Positions 48,331-61,100 of a stretch of 64,000 nt of DNA are shown here, one piece after another; the stretch's first letter is position 1, and the number at the start of each line of letters is the position of its first letter. The DNA comes from Liquidambar formosana (lineage: Eukaryota > Streptophyta > Magnoliopsida > Saxifragales > Altingiaceae). The stretch covers positions 22,321,053 to 22,385,052 of the forward strand of contig CM077826.1 in NCBI GenBank assembly GCA_039720395.1. Direction: 5' to 3'. The notes beneath the pieces were generated by a model that was not told the origin of the DNA, searched no databases, and was given only the letters and a program-made list of their open reading frames with translations. The position numbers were made by a program, and so were the translations under genes.

Positions 48331-48970
48331 TAAGGATCTAATTGGAACTTGGAATTGGGGTCCCAAATTCGGGCCAGAGTTGGAATTAGAGGTGAATAAA
48401 GTTGGCAAAATAATTGAGAAACGTAGCATTTTTTGTAAGACTTTTTATTTATTATTTAATAATCCCTTTTTCCTTTGGGTCGCATTATTGCACTGTCAAG
48501 TAAAAAACGCGACTGGAACAAGATTGGATGAGTGCACATGATGAGAGGTTAGGTAAATGCACACCTGATGGGTTAGAGGTGGCGTCAACTGCAGGCAATA
48601 TGAGAGTGACGGGGCGGCGGTTGTTTGGTTAATTATGAGCATAGATTTCAATGATTGCTTCAGTAAGGAGTGAGGAGTGTGAGATGATGAAGGCGGTAGA
48701 AAGACCTGTGGTAGGAAAATAGTGAATTTCAATTGAGGCTATGAGAAAAGGCATTGTATCACCTTGACCATAAAATGTAGAATCATGAAAAACGGTATGC
48801 ACACCGACCCCTGTTAAGTAGAGTTCACTCTCTTCTCATGAGGTTGAATGATAAATATAAAAAAATAAAAGGAATAATTAATTATAAACGTCAATCGAAG
48901 TTTAATTTTCTCTCCCATTCAACAGTGTTTGACCATTGTCATCTTCGATTGGTTGTGGGTCTATTTTGAT
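48331..48970. other. Intergenic stretch, nothing recognised
   Basis: A 78-codon minus-strand frame at 48732-48496 has no family motif. Confidence 0.35.
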
Positions 48971-48971
48971 A

Positions 48972-49247
48972 CTTATTCTGTTATACAAAGATAGGTCATT
49001 TTTGTTACTTTTTGCGTCTCAGAATGTTTGTTCATTTTGAAAAGTCAAATCAATTTTTTTTTTAAAAACTTTTCTATACTACCCTTTATTATTTTAATAG
49101 TTATTTTTAACACAAAATCCAATACCAAGTAAAAGAAGGTATTTTTGGAAAGATAAAGTTTACTAAATGACAAGTCAAGGTAGTGATGGCTTTTTTAAAC
49201 TGTGTGTTTTGTCAAACTTGGTTTATCTTTGCGACACGGAGGGAGTA
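48972..49247. mobile_element. Stowaway-type MITE with a decayed left end
   Basis: Right end GACACGGAGGGAGTA is a typical Stowaway terminus. The left end near 48975 (TTCTGTTATACAAAG) is diverged. Internal DNA (GAATGTTTGTTCATTTTGAAAA, CAAGTCAA) matches the Stowaway element at 1614-1812. Confidence 0.65.
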
Positions 49248-49677
49248 TTTTGTTAGTTAATCTAGATGGACTTAACTGTAATAAATATGATAATGTAATG
49301 CGCGTGTGAAATAAAACTCATAAGAGAGACAAGGGCATCGCTCCCATCATACATACCACATATAGGCCAGTTTGCTTATTTTGGATTTGGTTTTGGTCTT
49401 TACAATTGTGTGTCCGAATAACATGACATTTTCCTAGCTCAAAAAAGGAAGAGGAGAGAATAACATGGCATACAAGAACAATTAATTTGTCCTTTTTTTG
49501 TGTTTTTGTGCTTTTGTTTTTTTGTTTAATTTTCGTTTTTTTGCTTTTTTCCTTAACTACTTGTAGGAATATTAGAAATAACTATCTCTACTTCCACTTC
49601 TACTCGAAATGAATGCCTCTCCCTTCAAAGGGTGATACGTATCGTTAGACAAATAGGTCATTAATAAATAAATTTTT

Positions 49678-50053
49678 GAGGAAACTATAGTTTCACCTCC
49701 TTTACTTTCATTCAAAAAACACTTTGCATCTTTGTAGTTTATTTTCAAACACATCGATGCTGTTATGTCTAGAAAATGTATATAACCCTTAAGGCATTAA
49801 CAGAACCAGTGATTTTACGAATGTATCTTTATCATATGTTGGTGAAATGATGAAATTTTCTCCATTCCCAAGGTATTTTTGTCCTAAAAATATTATAAGT
49901 AGGTCACATGAACAACCACTTTTTGTCAAAAAAAAAAGTAACCAAATGAGAGAATGGTGTTTCTTAAATATGAGAGGGTTAAAGTATTTGAAAACAAAAT
50001 TAGAGGGGTGCAAAATGTTTTTGAGTGAAACTTGAGGGTTGAATAATTTTTTT
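49678..50053. mobile_element. MITE with about 90-bp inverted ends, copy A
   Basis: Left arm (GTTTCACCTCCTTTACTTTC and on) and right arm (GAGTGAAACTTGAGGG) are diverged inverted repeats over about 90 bases, both containing CAAACAC/GTATTTG blocks. Related to 52811-53205. The outside flanks GACAAATAGGTCATTAATAA and GACATAGAGGTCATTGATAA are also similar. Confidence 0.55.
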
Positions 50054-51984
50054 GACATAGAGGTCATTGATAAATAATTAGTTGGGTTGGTTACAATGTT
50101 AATTCTCTAACTGCTGAGGTAGTTGAAATAGAAGTTGCATCGGAAATCAACCATCCATATTTTGTGGCTTTGTCCGCCACCAAATAATGGGTTACGCCAA
50201 ATTTGAAAGATCAGGAGCAGCTGACCCCTCGAAGTGCTTGCAAACATTCTTATTTGGTCTTTCTCATGAGAACCAACCTAAATTGGGATTTCACCTTACC
50301 CTAAAAAGAAAATAAATAAAGAATCGAATCCGCCCTCTACCCTACCTTGTAGGTTAGGTCCCTTCAAATTTTATTTTATCTATTTTTTGTTAATAGGGTA
50401 TCTAGACGTTTGACCTAACAAAATTTTGAAATTTGGGTAAGGCTACGAGCCTCTTTCACATTAATCAATGACTAAATTGAATCCTATTGATGATTGATAT
50501 CAAGAGGGTTTAAAATGTCAAACGCAGGAACTTTTACTTATCTAAGCATAAGTCTCAACAACTACAAGTCCCTTGAATTTTCGTCGCATTTTTTCCTGCT
50601 TAGCATGGGCTGTTGTGAATCAACCTAAATGGAGTTTAATACTTAGGCGTGCCACCCTACGCTAGAAACACACGCACAAGAAGGTGGGTGGTCCACCTTT
50701 AATGTATTTTACTCCTTGGGTTTCTAATCTTACGAACTTGGATCTATAATGGAATACTTAAATTGAAACCCCTTGGCGAAGTAGATTGAATCCGTATTGA
50801 ATTGAAATAATGAGTTGATTGTTAGAGGTTTTGAGCCAAATTAAAAGTGGGATCTACATGTCTTTTAAGACCCGTCCTCATTGAATGAGAAGATTATATT
50901 CAATGTGAAGATTTGTTTTCATGTGAAGATTCAAGCCGTATATTTATTTGGTCAAAACAGTTGAGATGCAAATGAGAAATTGATATCTAAAGTCATCACA
51001 TGAAAATCGATTGAAAGATGATAATAAAACTTGTCTCATATTGAAAAAAGAAAAACTCTTATATGAGTTTTTAGACTCTTACCTTGGGCATGGGGTCCAG
51101 CCCTAAGGGCCACCCTACTTTTGTAGAGGGGGGAAGACCTTGCCAAGTGGGCATGGACCCCACACATGCACCACCCCACCCTAAACTAAGTCAGCTTGGG
51201 TTAAATGGACCAAACCTTGTATAATCTTTTTCGGAGAAGTTTATTTAAATTTGAAGGTTTAATTAATTACCATGTCATTACTTACTAATACAATTGTATC
51301 TACTCACCTTAACCTCTTGCGTTTGTTTATAAATTGCAATGCTACTTCTGTGTGATAAAGCATTGTATCCTAGAGGGGCTTTAACCATTCAAATTCTGTT
51401 ACATTGAAATTTTTTATCTCCAATTAATTAAGAAAATATAAATAAATATAAGGCACCAAAATGGTCAAATTTAAAAGTAGCCTCCATGGCTGAACGAAAC
51501 TGTCGTCCTCTCGCAAGTTGATGGCTCAAACCACGTAAGTCGAAATAGCAACCATTGTAGCCTCCGCGAGAACCTCTCCCGGCAAGTCCAACCGACCCCT
51601 CCGCATCGCAACCGCCAAAGAATAAAGACAAGGACGATATCACCAAAACAAAAACGAAGCCACCGCCACTGTCACTGTTAGGAGTGTTGTCCACGTCTCT
51701 ACGCGCGCACAGTGAGGTGAGTAGTCGGATAATTGAAAAGGGACATGAAAGGAATTATGAATTTTTTGTTACTCAATACAAGGGCACACTCGTCATATTG
51801 TTTTATTATTTATTATAAAAGGCAAAACCAGGAATCCAATTGCAAACCCATACCTTCACTGTGTCATTGGCATGCTCCCTTTTTGTGAGAATCCTAATAC
51901 AATTGAAATAAAGTTTGCCTAGGAAAGTTGCTATACCAAACATGAGAATCAACAATCAAACCCTTTTCTAGGTACCAAACACTG
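50054..51984. other. Intergenic stretch, no gene recognised
   Basis: A GC-richer patch at 51480-51720 holds an 88-codon minus-strand frame (51694-51428, starts MDNTPNSDSGGGFVFVLVIS) with a hydrophobic start; no family is recognised and support is weak. Confidence 0.35.
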
Positions 51985-52316
51985 TCTATCTCTAATGGGT
52001 TAGCTATTCAACCCCTTAACTATTTTAGTTATCGTTATTTTGGTTAACTATATTTAACTAGCAAATGTTCGCTAACTAAATTATTTTTAGTTAAAAAAGT
52101 GACACTTGTCCTCTCTGTATATATCATTCTCTTTTTATTTCTCCACCAAATGATTTAAAAAAAAATTATTAATAAAAATTTGAAATAGCTCAAAAATAAC
52201 TAATATCCATGGAGTATTCACTTAGATAACTAGCTATCTATTTAAAAAATGTCATTTTGATAGCTAAAATAGCAAAAACAAAATAAAAATAACCAGTACC
52301 TTTGGAGATGCTCTAA
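51985..52316. mobile_element. MITE with GAGCATCTCC-type ends
   Basis: CTCTAATGGGTTAGCTATT on the left and AGCTAAAATAGC plus TTTGGAGATGCTCTA on the right are related in inverse orientation. The left terminus is diverged and no duplication is certain. Confidence 0.45.
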
Positions 52317-52810
52317 ATAGGTGGGAGGATTTGGTCTTCTAGGCTTCCATGGTATCTATGCTGTGTATGGGTGCAAGGCACGTGTCGGTGGATCTTGAAG
52401 TGAATGAAGATGAATGCTATTGTAGGGAAATTGGGAGGAGAAAAAAAATTGTTTGATGTATATTGACAAAATTAAACAAAATTTGTTTAACAATTTTTTT
52501 TTCAATATACATTAAACATATTTGTTTAATGTATTTTACTTGAATAGTTTAATTTGCTTAATCTATATCCACAGCCATCTCCCCTCTTTCTCTCTGATTT
52601 TCCCATCTTACCCTTCTCTTTTTCCCATTATTCCTTCCCTTACTTTGAGGCATGGGTAAAATGTAAAAACCCAAAGTCCGATTGATATATATTGACAAAT
52701 ACTTAGATTGATTATTACATATACGTACCTACCCAAAAAAACCCAGGAGTTCCATCTCTTTCTTTCTCACACTTCCTTCATTCCTTGCTTAGTTGAATAT
52801 TTTATTTTAT

Positions 52811-53205
52811 GGGAAAATACAATTTCACCTTCTCAATTTTCACTTACAAACACTTTGCATTTCTTGATCTAATTTGTTTTCAAACACTTTGACCCCCTCA
52901 TTTTCCGAAAAGTGATACCTTACACCATTCTGTCACTTAGTTATTTGGTTTTTTTGACGAAAAATGGTTCCGCATGACCACCAATAACGTTCTTTTAAAC
53001 GAAAATGCCCTGGTTATAGGGTATTTCACCAACATATATATGGTAAGAATACATTTATCAAATTGTTGTTTCCGACAACGTTGTAAAGGTATATATATAT
53101 ATTTCAAACATGATGGGATCAAAGTATTTGAAAAACAAAAACTTGAAAGGTGCAAATTAAAGTGTTTTTGAGTGAAAATCGAGCGGGTGAAACTGTAATT
53201 TCTCT
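52811..53205. mobile_element. MITE with about 110-bp inverted ends, copy B
   Basis: Left end GGGAAAATACAATTTCACC and right end GGTGAAACTGTAATTTCTC are inverted; the arms continue for about 110 bases with TTTTCACTYAMAAACACTTT in both. Flanking T-rich DNA prevents a firm target duplication. Confidence 0.65.
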
Positions 53206-53723
53206 TTTATCTTATTTTATTTAATTTTATTTAATTTTATTTTATTAAGTTGAGTGAGAATTACAGAAGAATATGAAGATGAAGAGAGATGATCACAAAG
53301 AGACTCGTGGTAGTAGTTAAGGGTGAAACTTGAACGAGGCGGTTGTGAACTCAAAAGCTTGAGCAGCTAAGGATGGTCATAAAAGGATTATCTAAACATA
53401 TGCAAAAACATAAAACATATATGCAAAGGACGAATCCTCTATATATATGTATGTTCCTACATGCAACGAGGCCATTATCATACAAAATATATCACCCTAA
53501 AAAAGACTCAAAAACCATTTCGTCCAGATTTGGACATGATCGATGTAAAACACCAAAAAATAGAAACATGCTATCACAGTAGAAAAACATGGGAGAAGTA
53601 TTCTAAACATGTAAACAAAACACCTAACATGCTTGCTATTTTACCCCAAAAAAAAAAAAAAAAAACATTCTAAACATGCTGTCAAGATCAACTAAGTATG
53701 TAAAACATGCTAGCAAAATTATT

Positions 53724-53856
53724 ATTATTATTTTGTCAAGCGATAGGAACTCACGCACGCACACACGCACTTAAAGGAGTTGAACTCAGGACCTCCTCGA
53801 AACCTCACACCCTTTTGAGGTGGGACGTGCCACTCAGCCTACAGGCCATTGGCGTC
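53724..53856 (-). mobile_element. tRNA-derived SINE
   Basis: Target duplication AGCAAAATTATT is exact at 53712-53723 and 53857-53868. On the minus strand an A box (TAGGCTGAGTGG) and B box (GAGTTCAACTCC) are followed by a tail of AATAAT units. Confidence 0.85.
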
Positions 53857-53868
53857 AGCAAAATTATT

Positions 53869-54798
53869 TAAACATGGAAAAAGTAATCTGAACATGCTAA
53901 CTAAATTATCTACACATGCTAAACATACTTTAAAGGCAAGGAATTATAAAGTGCTGAAAATTGACCAAGGTCCTCTAGCTATTTAGTGAGAACTTTCTAG
54001 TATTTTAAATGGCTAGGATTAATCCAACTCAAGTATTCTAAATATGGTTCTTTAATTTGAGTTTCTTTCTGGCTTTCAACATGTTCAACCTCAGAATTAA
54101 CTTGGGCCTAGAGAAGAGAAGCAGTTCCACCTCTTGGTCAAACCTCTCAACAAGTACCTTTCAAAATATATGTTGGCACAGTGAAACAAATTTATCTACA
54201 TCAAAATGAAAGTGAATTGGTCCAACAATTTTGAAATTTAAAACCAAATTGAAACTTAAAGAATGGTCACTTAGCCATTTTCAATCATATTAAAATTAAA
54301 TTAAATCAGAGTCATCCAAAACTCAAATTGACCTTATATGTAGGTCCCTTAAGTAATCATAAGCACAATGGAACTTATCAGGCGGGATTTGGAGGTCAAA
54401 CGAAATTTGACAAAAAGGCGAAAATACCCTCCAAATTCAAATTGGGAGCTCAACACATGTTTCTCACTGTCTTAAAAACCTAATGCAAATGATGAAATAT
54501 AAAAATGAAGGAAAAACATGCATGTAATAATAGCCTTAAATTGGAGAGTTCAAAGAGCAAAAATCTCCATTGAAACTAGAGAGCTTTAAATCTTATAAAA
54601 AAACTTAACCAAACTCTAAGAAAACATTAAGGAAACATTAGAGGTTGAAAATGAGGTGTCTACACTTTGGTTGCATCAGCTCCATACTAATAAGAGATAT
54701 GTTGAATATATATAACAAAATCTAGATTAAAATCTTATGCAAGATAGACAAATTATTTTTTTATTTCTGAGATTCCTAAGATATGCACCAAATCATAA
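53869..54798. other. Intergenic stretch, nothing recognised
   Basis: A+T-rich. AACATGC/ATGCTA words recur from 53390 to 53940 without a fixed period. Confidence 0.4.
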
Positions 54799-54800
54799 TA

Positions 54801-55769
54801 CTCCCTCCATTTCAAATTGACTGTCCTATTTAAAAAAAACACACTTTTTAAAGAAACCCTATTAAATGCTTTCACATTAATGCATATGTTTTGAGATTCC
54901 AATTTTGCTATCAAGTATGCAAAACATTAGAAAAAGAAAGAAGGGAAAATGACAAAACAATGTGTCAAAATAAAAGTAAACCTTAAAAGAGGGCTAAAAA
55001 TTTCATATTTACTTCGAAATGGTAATAATGAATTCTAATTCCAAAAAGAGGGGATTTAGGGTCAAATGCCCATTTTACTATTTAGTAAATTTTTTTCTTT
55101 TTTACCCTACCCAAATCCTATCAAAATTGTTCTCATCTCTCCTTATTAAATAAAACTTAACTAATATTTATCTTATGTCTTGAGAAAGAGAAACAAAGAA
55201 AAAGTGATTCTCTATGATTTTTTTTATTATTTATTTTTTTTGTCATTGCTTATTGAAAATCATAATTTAAATTTAATTTACATACCCAACCGCTAAAAAA
55301 AAAAAGAAAAAAAAAATGAAGAAGAACAAAACTTTTCAAATCCAAATGTGTATATTATTATTTTAGTTGAAAAATATATATATGATTGGGTTTTTGAATT
55401 ATGTTTTGAGACTTTTAAATTAGGAGAGAAAAGATGAATTTAATGTGATAAGGGTATTTAGGTAGGATAAAAAAACTAAAAAATAAGGAGGGTAAAGTGG
55501 TTATTATAAAATGGCATATGGTAGATCATTGCTTTTGAGAATTAAAGTTCATTACTATCATTTTAAATGGAATAAGAGAGATTTGACCTTTTATTTGGAA
55601 TTACTTTTATTTTGACCTACCATTTTGTCATTCTCTCAAGAAAGAATACATTTTTAAGAGTATTTTAGGAAATGAATAAAAAAGAACCAATGATTTTTGA
55701 AATGTGACAATAATTTTTTGAAACATCCCAAAAAGTAAAGTAAGGCCACTTATTTAGAAGCGGAAGGAA
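54801..55769. mobile_element. Stowaway-type MITE split by a Mutator-like MITE
   Basis: Left end CTCCCTCCATTTC and right end GAAGCGGAAGGAA are inverted Stowaway termini flanked by TA (54799-54800 and 55770-55771). Its own DNA is 54801-54942 plus 55647-55769. Confidence 0.7.
54943..55637. mobile_element. Mutator-like MITE inside the Stowaway element
   Basis: The exact 9-bp duplication AAGAAAGAA stands at 54934-54942 and 55638-55646. Ends GGGAAAATGACAAAA and TTTTGTCATTCTCTC are inverted, and the arms continue for about 90 bases (GTCAAAATAAAAGTAA on the left, TTACTTTTATTTTGACC on the right). Confidence 0.75.
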
Positions 55770-55771
55770 TA

Positions 55772-57480
55772 GCAAATTTTTCAAAAAATTTATCAAACAT
55801 AGCCAAAAAAATATCTGTGATGAATAAACCAACAATTGAGCCAATCCAATAAGAGTACCTGCAAATAGAATTGGAGTAGGGCATATATGATTCCTTTACT
55901 AACTCCCAAACTTCACAAACAAATTCGCAACCTTAAATATATGATTAACATCCTCTCCATTCTTACCACAAAAGGAGCATTCACCCAAGTGGGGTTTTGA
56001 ACACAAAACCTACATTTCTTGAGATATATTATCTTTGCTCAGTTTGCCACTTAAACCACCCTTGGATTAATATTTTTTTTTTTTTTTTTTTGGTCTAGCA
56101 ACTTGTAGTTCAATTTTATGTTATGACAAAGTAGGGGGAAAAAAAAATGGACTCTTGTTGTAGCATACCACAACAAGAGGAAAATAATGTAGCTCTCAAG
56201 TAAGAGGAAAATAGTAGACTAGCAAAAAACAAAAAAACAAAGTAGGAAAAAATAGATATATGTATAGCTCCCAAGTAAGAGGAACGTAATGGACTCTTGT
56301 TATGGCATACCACGTCTTGCACTATGCCACAACTTGCATACCAGAGTCTTGTAGCTAGCGTGTTATGACTGTTAGCTTTCAGCCTTTTTTTTTGCATGTA
56401 ATCATCATGTGCTCTTCGGGTGTACTTGCAAAACAAGATTTAGGCGATCGGCTTAAGTAAGTGAGTAGAAAATAAAAATGGAATAAAGAACGTGAGTTGT
56501 ACATACTTTGTATGGTATGGAGTTCCCTATTTGTAATAGGTTCCTTAATCCTTATCAAGTTATGAGACTAAAGTTTTGGTAAGACTTGATGAGTAAATGA
56601 TAACATCGATCAATCCCTTTACCTTAGGGATGAAATTTATTTATGTTAAGATTTGATTAAATAATTAATATTAAATAATATCCTTTTATGAGGGCAACTA
56701 ATATTAAATAATATCCTTTTATGAGGGTTCTTCCTTCTTAGTTGATTCTCTTGAGTTCAGGCATCTAGCGCTTTTACATTGAGTCAATTTTTTTCCCCAC
56801 ATCACTTTATGTTCAGGGCTGGAATTAGAATTTTTTTGTTTAGCGTTGCCACTTACATAATAACAATATATATATATATAACAGCATGAGTGTGTATATA
56901 TATACATTTGTGTATTGTCACTTTGTGTATGGGTGGAGAGACAAATTTGGAAGTGTCGCTTTATCAACTTTAGGGGTATTGCTTTATCAAATTAATCATA
57001 TTTTAAAGGTTTTAAACAATTTTAGGGTTGACATGGCCCTTTATGTTATATGTGGTTCCGCGCTATTTACGTTTTACCTTACCCTATCTTACTCTATAGA
57101 ATAAGTCTTCCACCCATAACTAATCTTTTAGCGAGGGGTTTAAGATTTGAACCTAGTATATTTCCCAACAAATTAGGAGAAATACCTTTATATTAAGAGG
57201 CCATTGGCTTATCTCTTCTTTTAAACAGAAGAGAGTAGGTTACTAGGTTTAGAGCCTTCACATTATTTACTTATCAAGGTGGGGAAAAAAACTGAAACAG
57301 GGTATAGGGTTGACCCAAACTATGAGAGAGCCAGGGTGGAGAGCGAAGTGTTTCTAACCTGTAAGAGAAGGTGATGAAAGTCACTCGAACAATCTAAGTT
57401 GGACATTTCATGCTCACATTGTACAACCCAAAACACCCATAAATAACAGACAAATCCAACACATCTCCTAGGTTTTTCCA
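55772..57480. other. Intergenic DNA before the glycosyltransferase gene
   Basis: No gene recognised. ATATTAAATAATATCCTTTTATGAGGG is a short direct repeat at about 56668 and 56701 (period about 33). TA microsatellite near 56865. Confidence 0.4.
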
Positions 57481-58013
57481 CCCCCACACATACTGTCAAA
57501 ATACAAACGCAAAGGTATACACTCTCTGCCTCTGTCTCTTTCTTTCTCTTCTCTCTCTCTTCTTCAGTGCTTCAGTTTCATCTAAAGCTTTGAACATCCC
57601 ATACGGCACAGGGTAAAGGAGAGCCCCTTAAACCTACCAACATTGTATTCACATTCAATAAAAGCTGGCGCAATTCAAGAATTGAATGGAAGTGTGAACG
57701 AATCACTTTCTTGCTCAAACGTCTTTGATTCTTCATTAATTCCTCATAATACCTGTCTATGCATGGTAACGACAATCCCACCTTTTTCTCTCTCTCATTG
57801 TATTACCTTTTCTTACCCAAAATTTCCGAGAAAATCGAGTAAGAAGAATCTTGATTCGATCGGAAAATTTTCCTATTTTTCAGTCTCTGTGTGTATTACC
57901 CATATGGTAAAGATCTTGCCCTCTTCGCCTATATGCAGTGATCTTCATCTTGTGGTGACTCTTCAACGCTGAAACGGCTTTGATTCGTGAAGAAACCCTT
58001 GTGAGAATACCCA

Positions 58014-58112
58014 CATGGCGAAAACCAAAACCACTTCACCATTTTCACCGTATCACGCTATATCGGACTCTGGATTTTCCATCAGAGCAAAAGAGGTTCC
58101 ATTTTGGTAGGA
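58014..58112 (+). promoter_or_regulatory. Upstream ORF in the glycosyltransferase leader
   Basis: A 32-codon frame (MAKTKTTSPF to EVPFW) ends 86 bases before the main ATG. If the leader is unspliced here it could lower translation of the main frame. The transcription start is not known, so this is inference. Confidence 0.35.
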
Positions 58113-58198
58113 AATTTCCAGCTTCTTGGGATTAAAGGGTGTTTGCAGATTTGATATTCGCGAAAACACGATACCCAGAAATCGAATTCGAGGTTAAG

Positions 58199-61100
58199 AT
58201 GCAATTAAGGGGAGTGGCATTGGAGGAAGGCAAGGACTCTGTCCCTTTAGTTAGGCCATACCAGTCTAGGGTTTTGCCACTAAGAGTCCTTCAGTTTTGC
58301 TTGCTGTTTCTGTTTCTGGGTCTCGGGTTTTCGTTGGTTAGTATTTATATGGTCCGGTATTTCGGAATTCAGACTGTAGTCTCAGCATCACAGGCCACAT
58401 TTCAGCCTTGCTATGATGTGCCATCTACTTTAGAAAGCTGGATTAAGCCTCCATCCAATCTGTTGCACGCCATGAACGATACGGAACTGTTTTGGCGTGC
58501 ATCATTCCTTCCTCGAATAAAGAATTACCCATTTAGGAGAACTCCTAAGATTGCCTTTATGTTCTTGACAAAGGGGCCATTGCCATTTGCGCCTCTTTGG
58601 GAGAGGTTTTTTAAGGGGCATGAGGAGCTTTATTCGATCTATGTTCATTCGCTGCCATCTTACAATGCCGACTTTCCATCTTCATCGGTGTTCTACAAGA
58701 GAGAAATCCCAAGCCAGGTATGGGCAAGCTTTACTTTCTATGAATGACATGACTTGCTATGTTTATTTTATCAAGGAGTAATATATGGTGCTTTATATTC
58801 TTGTCTCGTGATGTGCTTAAAAAACCCTATTGACAATTCGTAGATATCTTCATGATTTGTAAAATGACTCCAAACCCATCAGGCATCAGGTATAAATTTT
58901 GCAAGGAAATGAAATGTGTCTTTATCTGTTATGATCATTTTTAGATGAATGCTGATGGGATTTTGATCTTGACGGTGTGGTACTGCCGTCAATTTTCTTT
59001 TAGAATGGCTAGATCTCTGTCTTGCTTTGTGATTTTGTCTTCTGTGAAATAATTTTATCTATGGTTGTTTTACTCATAAACCTTATTTGCATGAATGAAA
59101 GTGACTTAGATCAATTTTACATGTTAGTGAGACAAGTTTGCAGAGTTCCTGGCGATTTTTTCAATAATAAGATCTCTTTTTATGTTAGATGTTATGATTC
59201 CTTTACTTTCACATAAATGAAAGTAAATGAATCAAAATTTAGATCTCTTTTTATCTTAGGGTGTTACGATTCCATTGCTTTCTTCCTCAAATCTGTTACT
59301 TAATGAAAGTAAATGGAAAAGGATCAGATTAAGATGGAGATTCATTTGTAATGAATTATGATGTCCTAGCAAGGCTGATTTTTTCTTTGAATTTAAGTAG
59401 CTCGAGAAATTAAAGGGTTATTCAGCTGCCCCTTTTTTGTTTTGAATTATACTAAACTTGTATTTTTTTTTCTTTGGTCGATTTACTAGAAGAATGAATT
59501 AGCTATTTGCAAACATCTTGAGTTTCTTATATTATATTATCATAAAATAACAGTATCTTCATTTTGGATTAGTTAATTGTTCATCAGTAATTAGTATTGC
59601 CCACTGGTTATTGAAGGAGATATTTGTTTCCAGCCCCAATAGTTGGTCATTTATATTTTTTTACTTGTTCTCCACTACCCCTGCTATAGTGGTAATGGAT
59701 TTCTTATGCTGTAGAACCCTGGTCATTTTTGTTATTACCTGCTATAAGGATTTTTGTTGAATTGAGAACCATAGATTCAAGGTGAACTGTCTTATAGTTT
59801 TTCTTTACTATTTATTCACAATGAGAAAAGATTCTAGAATCTAGACAATTTTTAAAGTATTATATTTCCAAGCCATACCTTTCCATTCAATCAGAAATTT
59901 GCTTCATTGTAACTGGATCCATTAGATAGGAAATCCCTCATTAAGACTTTGAACTCTTTCACCTTTGAGATACTCTCAAGGGAGTTTAATAAGACTGTGA
60001 TCACAACGACCCAATCCTATACCTTAATATAATCATATGGCAGGCATGCCCACTTTAATGGGATTGGGCACGTGACAACCCAATCCTATGCTTTAATGTA
60101 ATATTGGAAGACACACCCCCTTTGATGAGATTGTGCACATGATAAGCCAATCCTGGCAGGTTTAATGAGATTATTCACATGACAACTCAATTCGACGTTT
60201 TATGTAATAATGGCTAGCCCTTTAATGTTCCTGGTTTAATGCAAATGCTGACTATGTAGGAATCTTATAAGGAGTTGATTATCTCACTGTCGGCTTCAAG
60301 ATGAATGGGATCTCAAGGAGTTAGGATAGGTGTAGATTGAGAACCGTACTTCTTTAGGAAGTTAAATAAGTTCCAAAGATCCTATTCTTTCTGAAGCTGA
60401 GTGGATACTTGACCCTGTAGAGGGCTACTTTCCAAGTAGTCAGCATTTTTCAGTGAACTAGAAACAACCTAGGGCTAGCCATGATTTCATAAGGCATCGG
60501 ATTAGGTTGTGCACAATCTCATTAAACTTGTTTGGGTTGGCAGAGGCACCCAATCTGATGCCTTATGTATAGTGTAAAAACGTTTCGTTTTAGTGCATAA
60601 TTTATGTTTTATAATTTTTAAAGTATGTTGTAATTATTAAAAATTTAGAAGTTGTATCTGCTTTCCAAAATAATATGATAACAAATTGATCATCATCCAT
60701 CTTTTGATTGTTTGAATATTGTTCAAACTTGCCTGTTTAATATTGATACTTCTAAATTATCAAGGTTTGGAAGATAGTCTATGAATACAGAAAGTTGTCA
60801 CTTGTCAGTTTCATTTAAACTTTGAACTTTTGGAGTACCTTAGTGTTTCATGCCAGTTCCTGAAGAGCCAAAACATTTTGTTTATTTTGACAGAGATATT
60901 TTGATTTTTGGTACTACGACCAGAACTGAGTATGCATCTAGTGTGTCACACTTCCATGTTTTCCATGTTGAGTAACTTATAGTCCATCACAACATCATCA
61001 AAAGATCATAGTACTTGTAAATGCCATGATTCACTTTAAACAGCCATGTCCTTGCACATCTTGTTTTTCTGATGTGGCAAAGAACTATTGCTTAACTTGG

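Noticed and set aside
58139..58198. Earlier start for the glycosyltransferase frame
   Set aside because: There is no ATG at 58139 and the family's conserved start MQLR begins at 58199.
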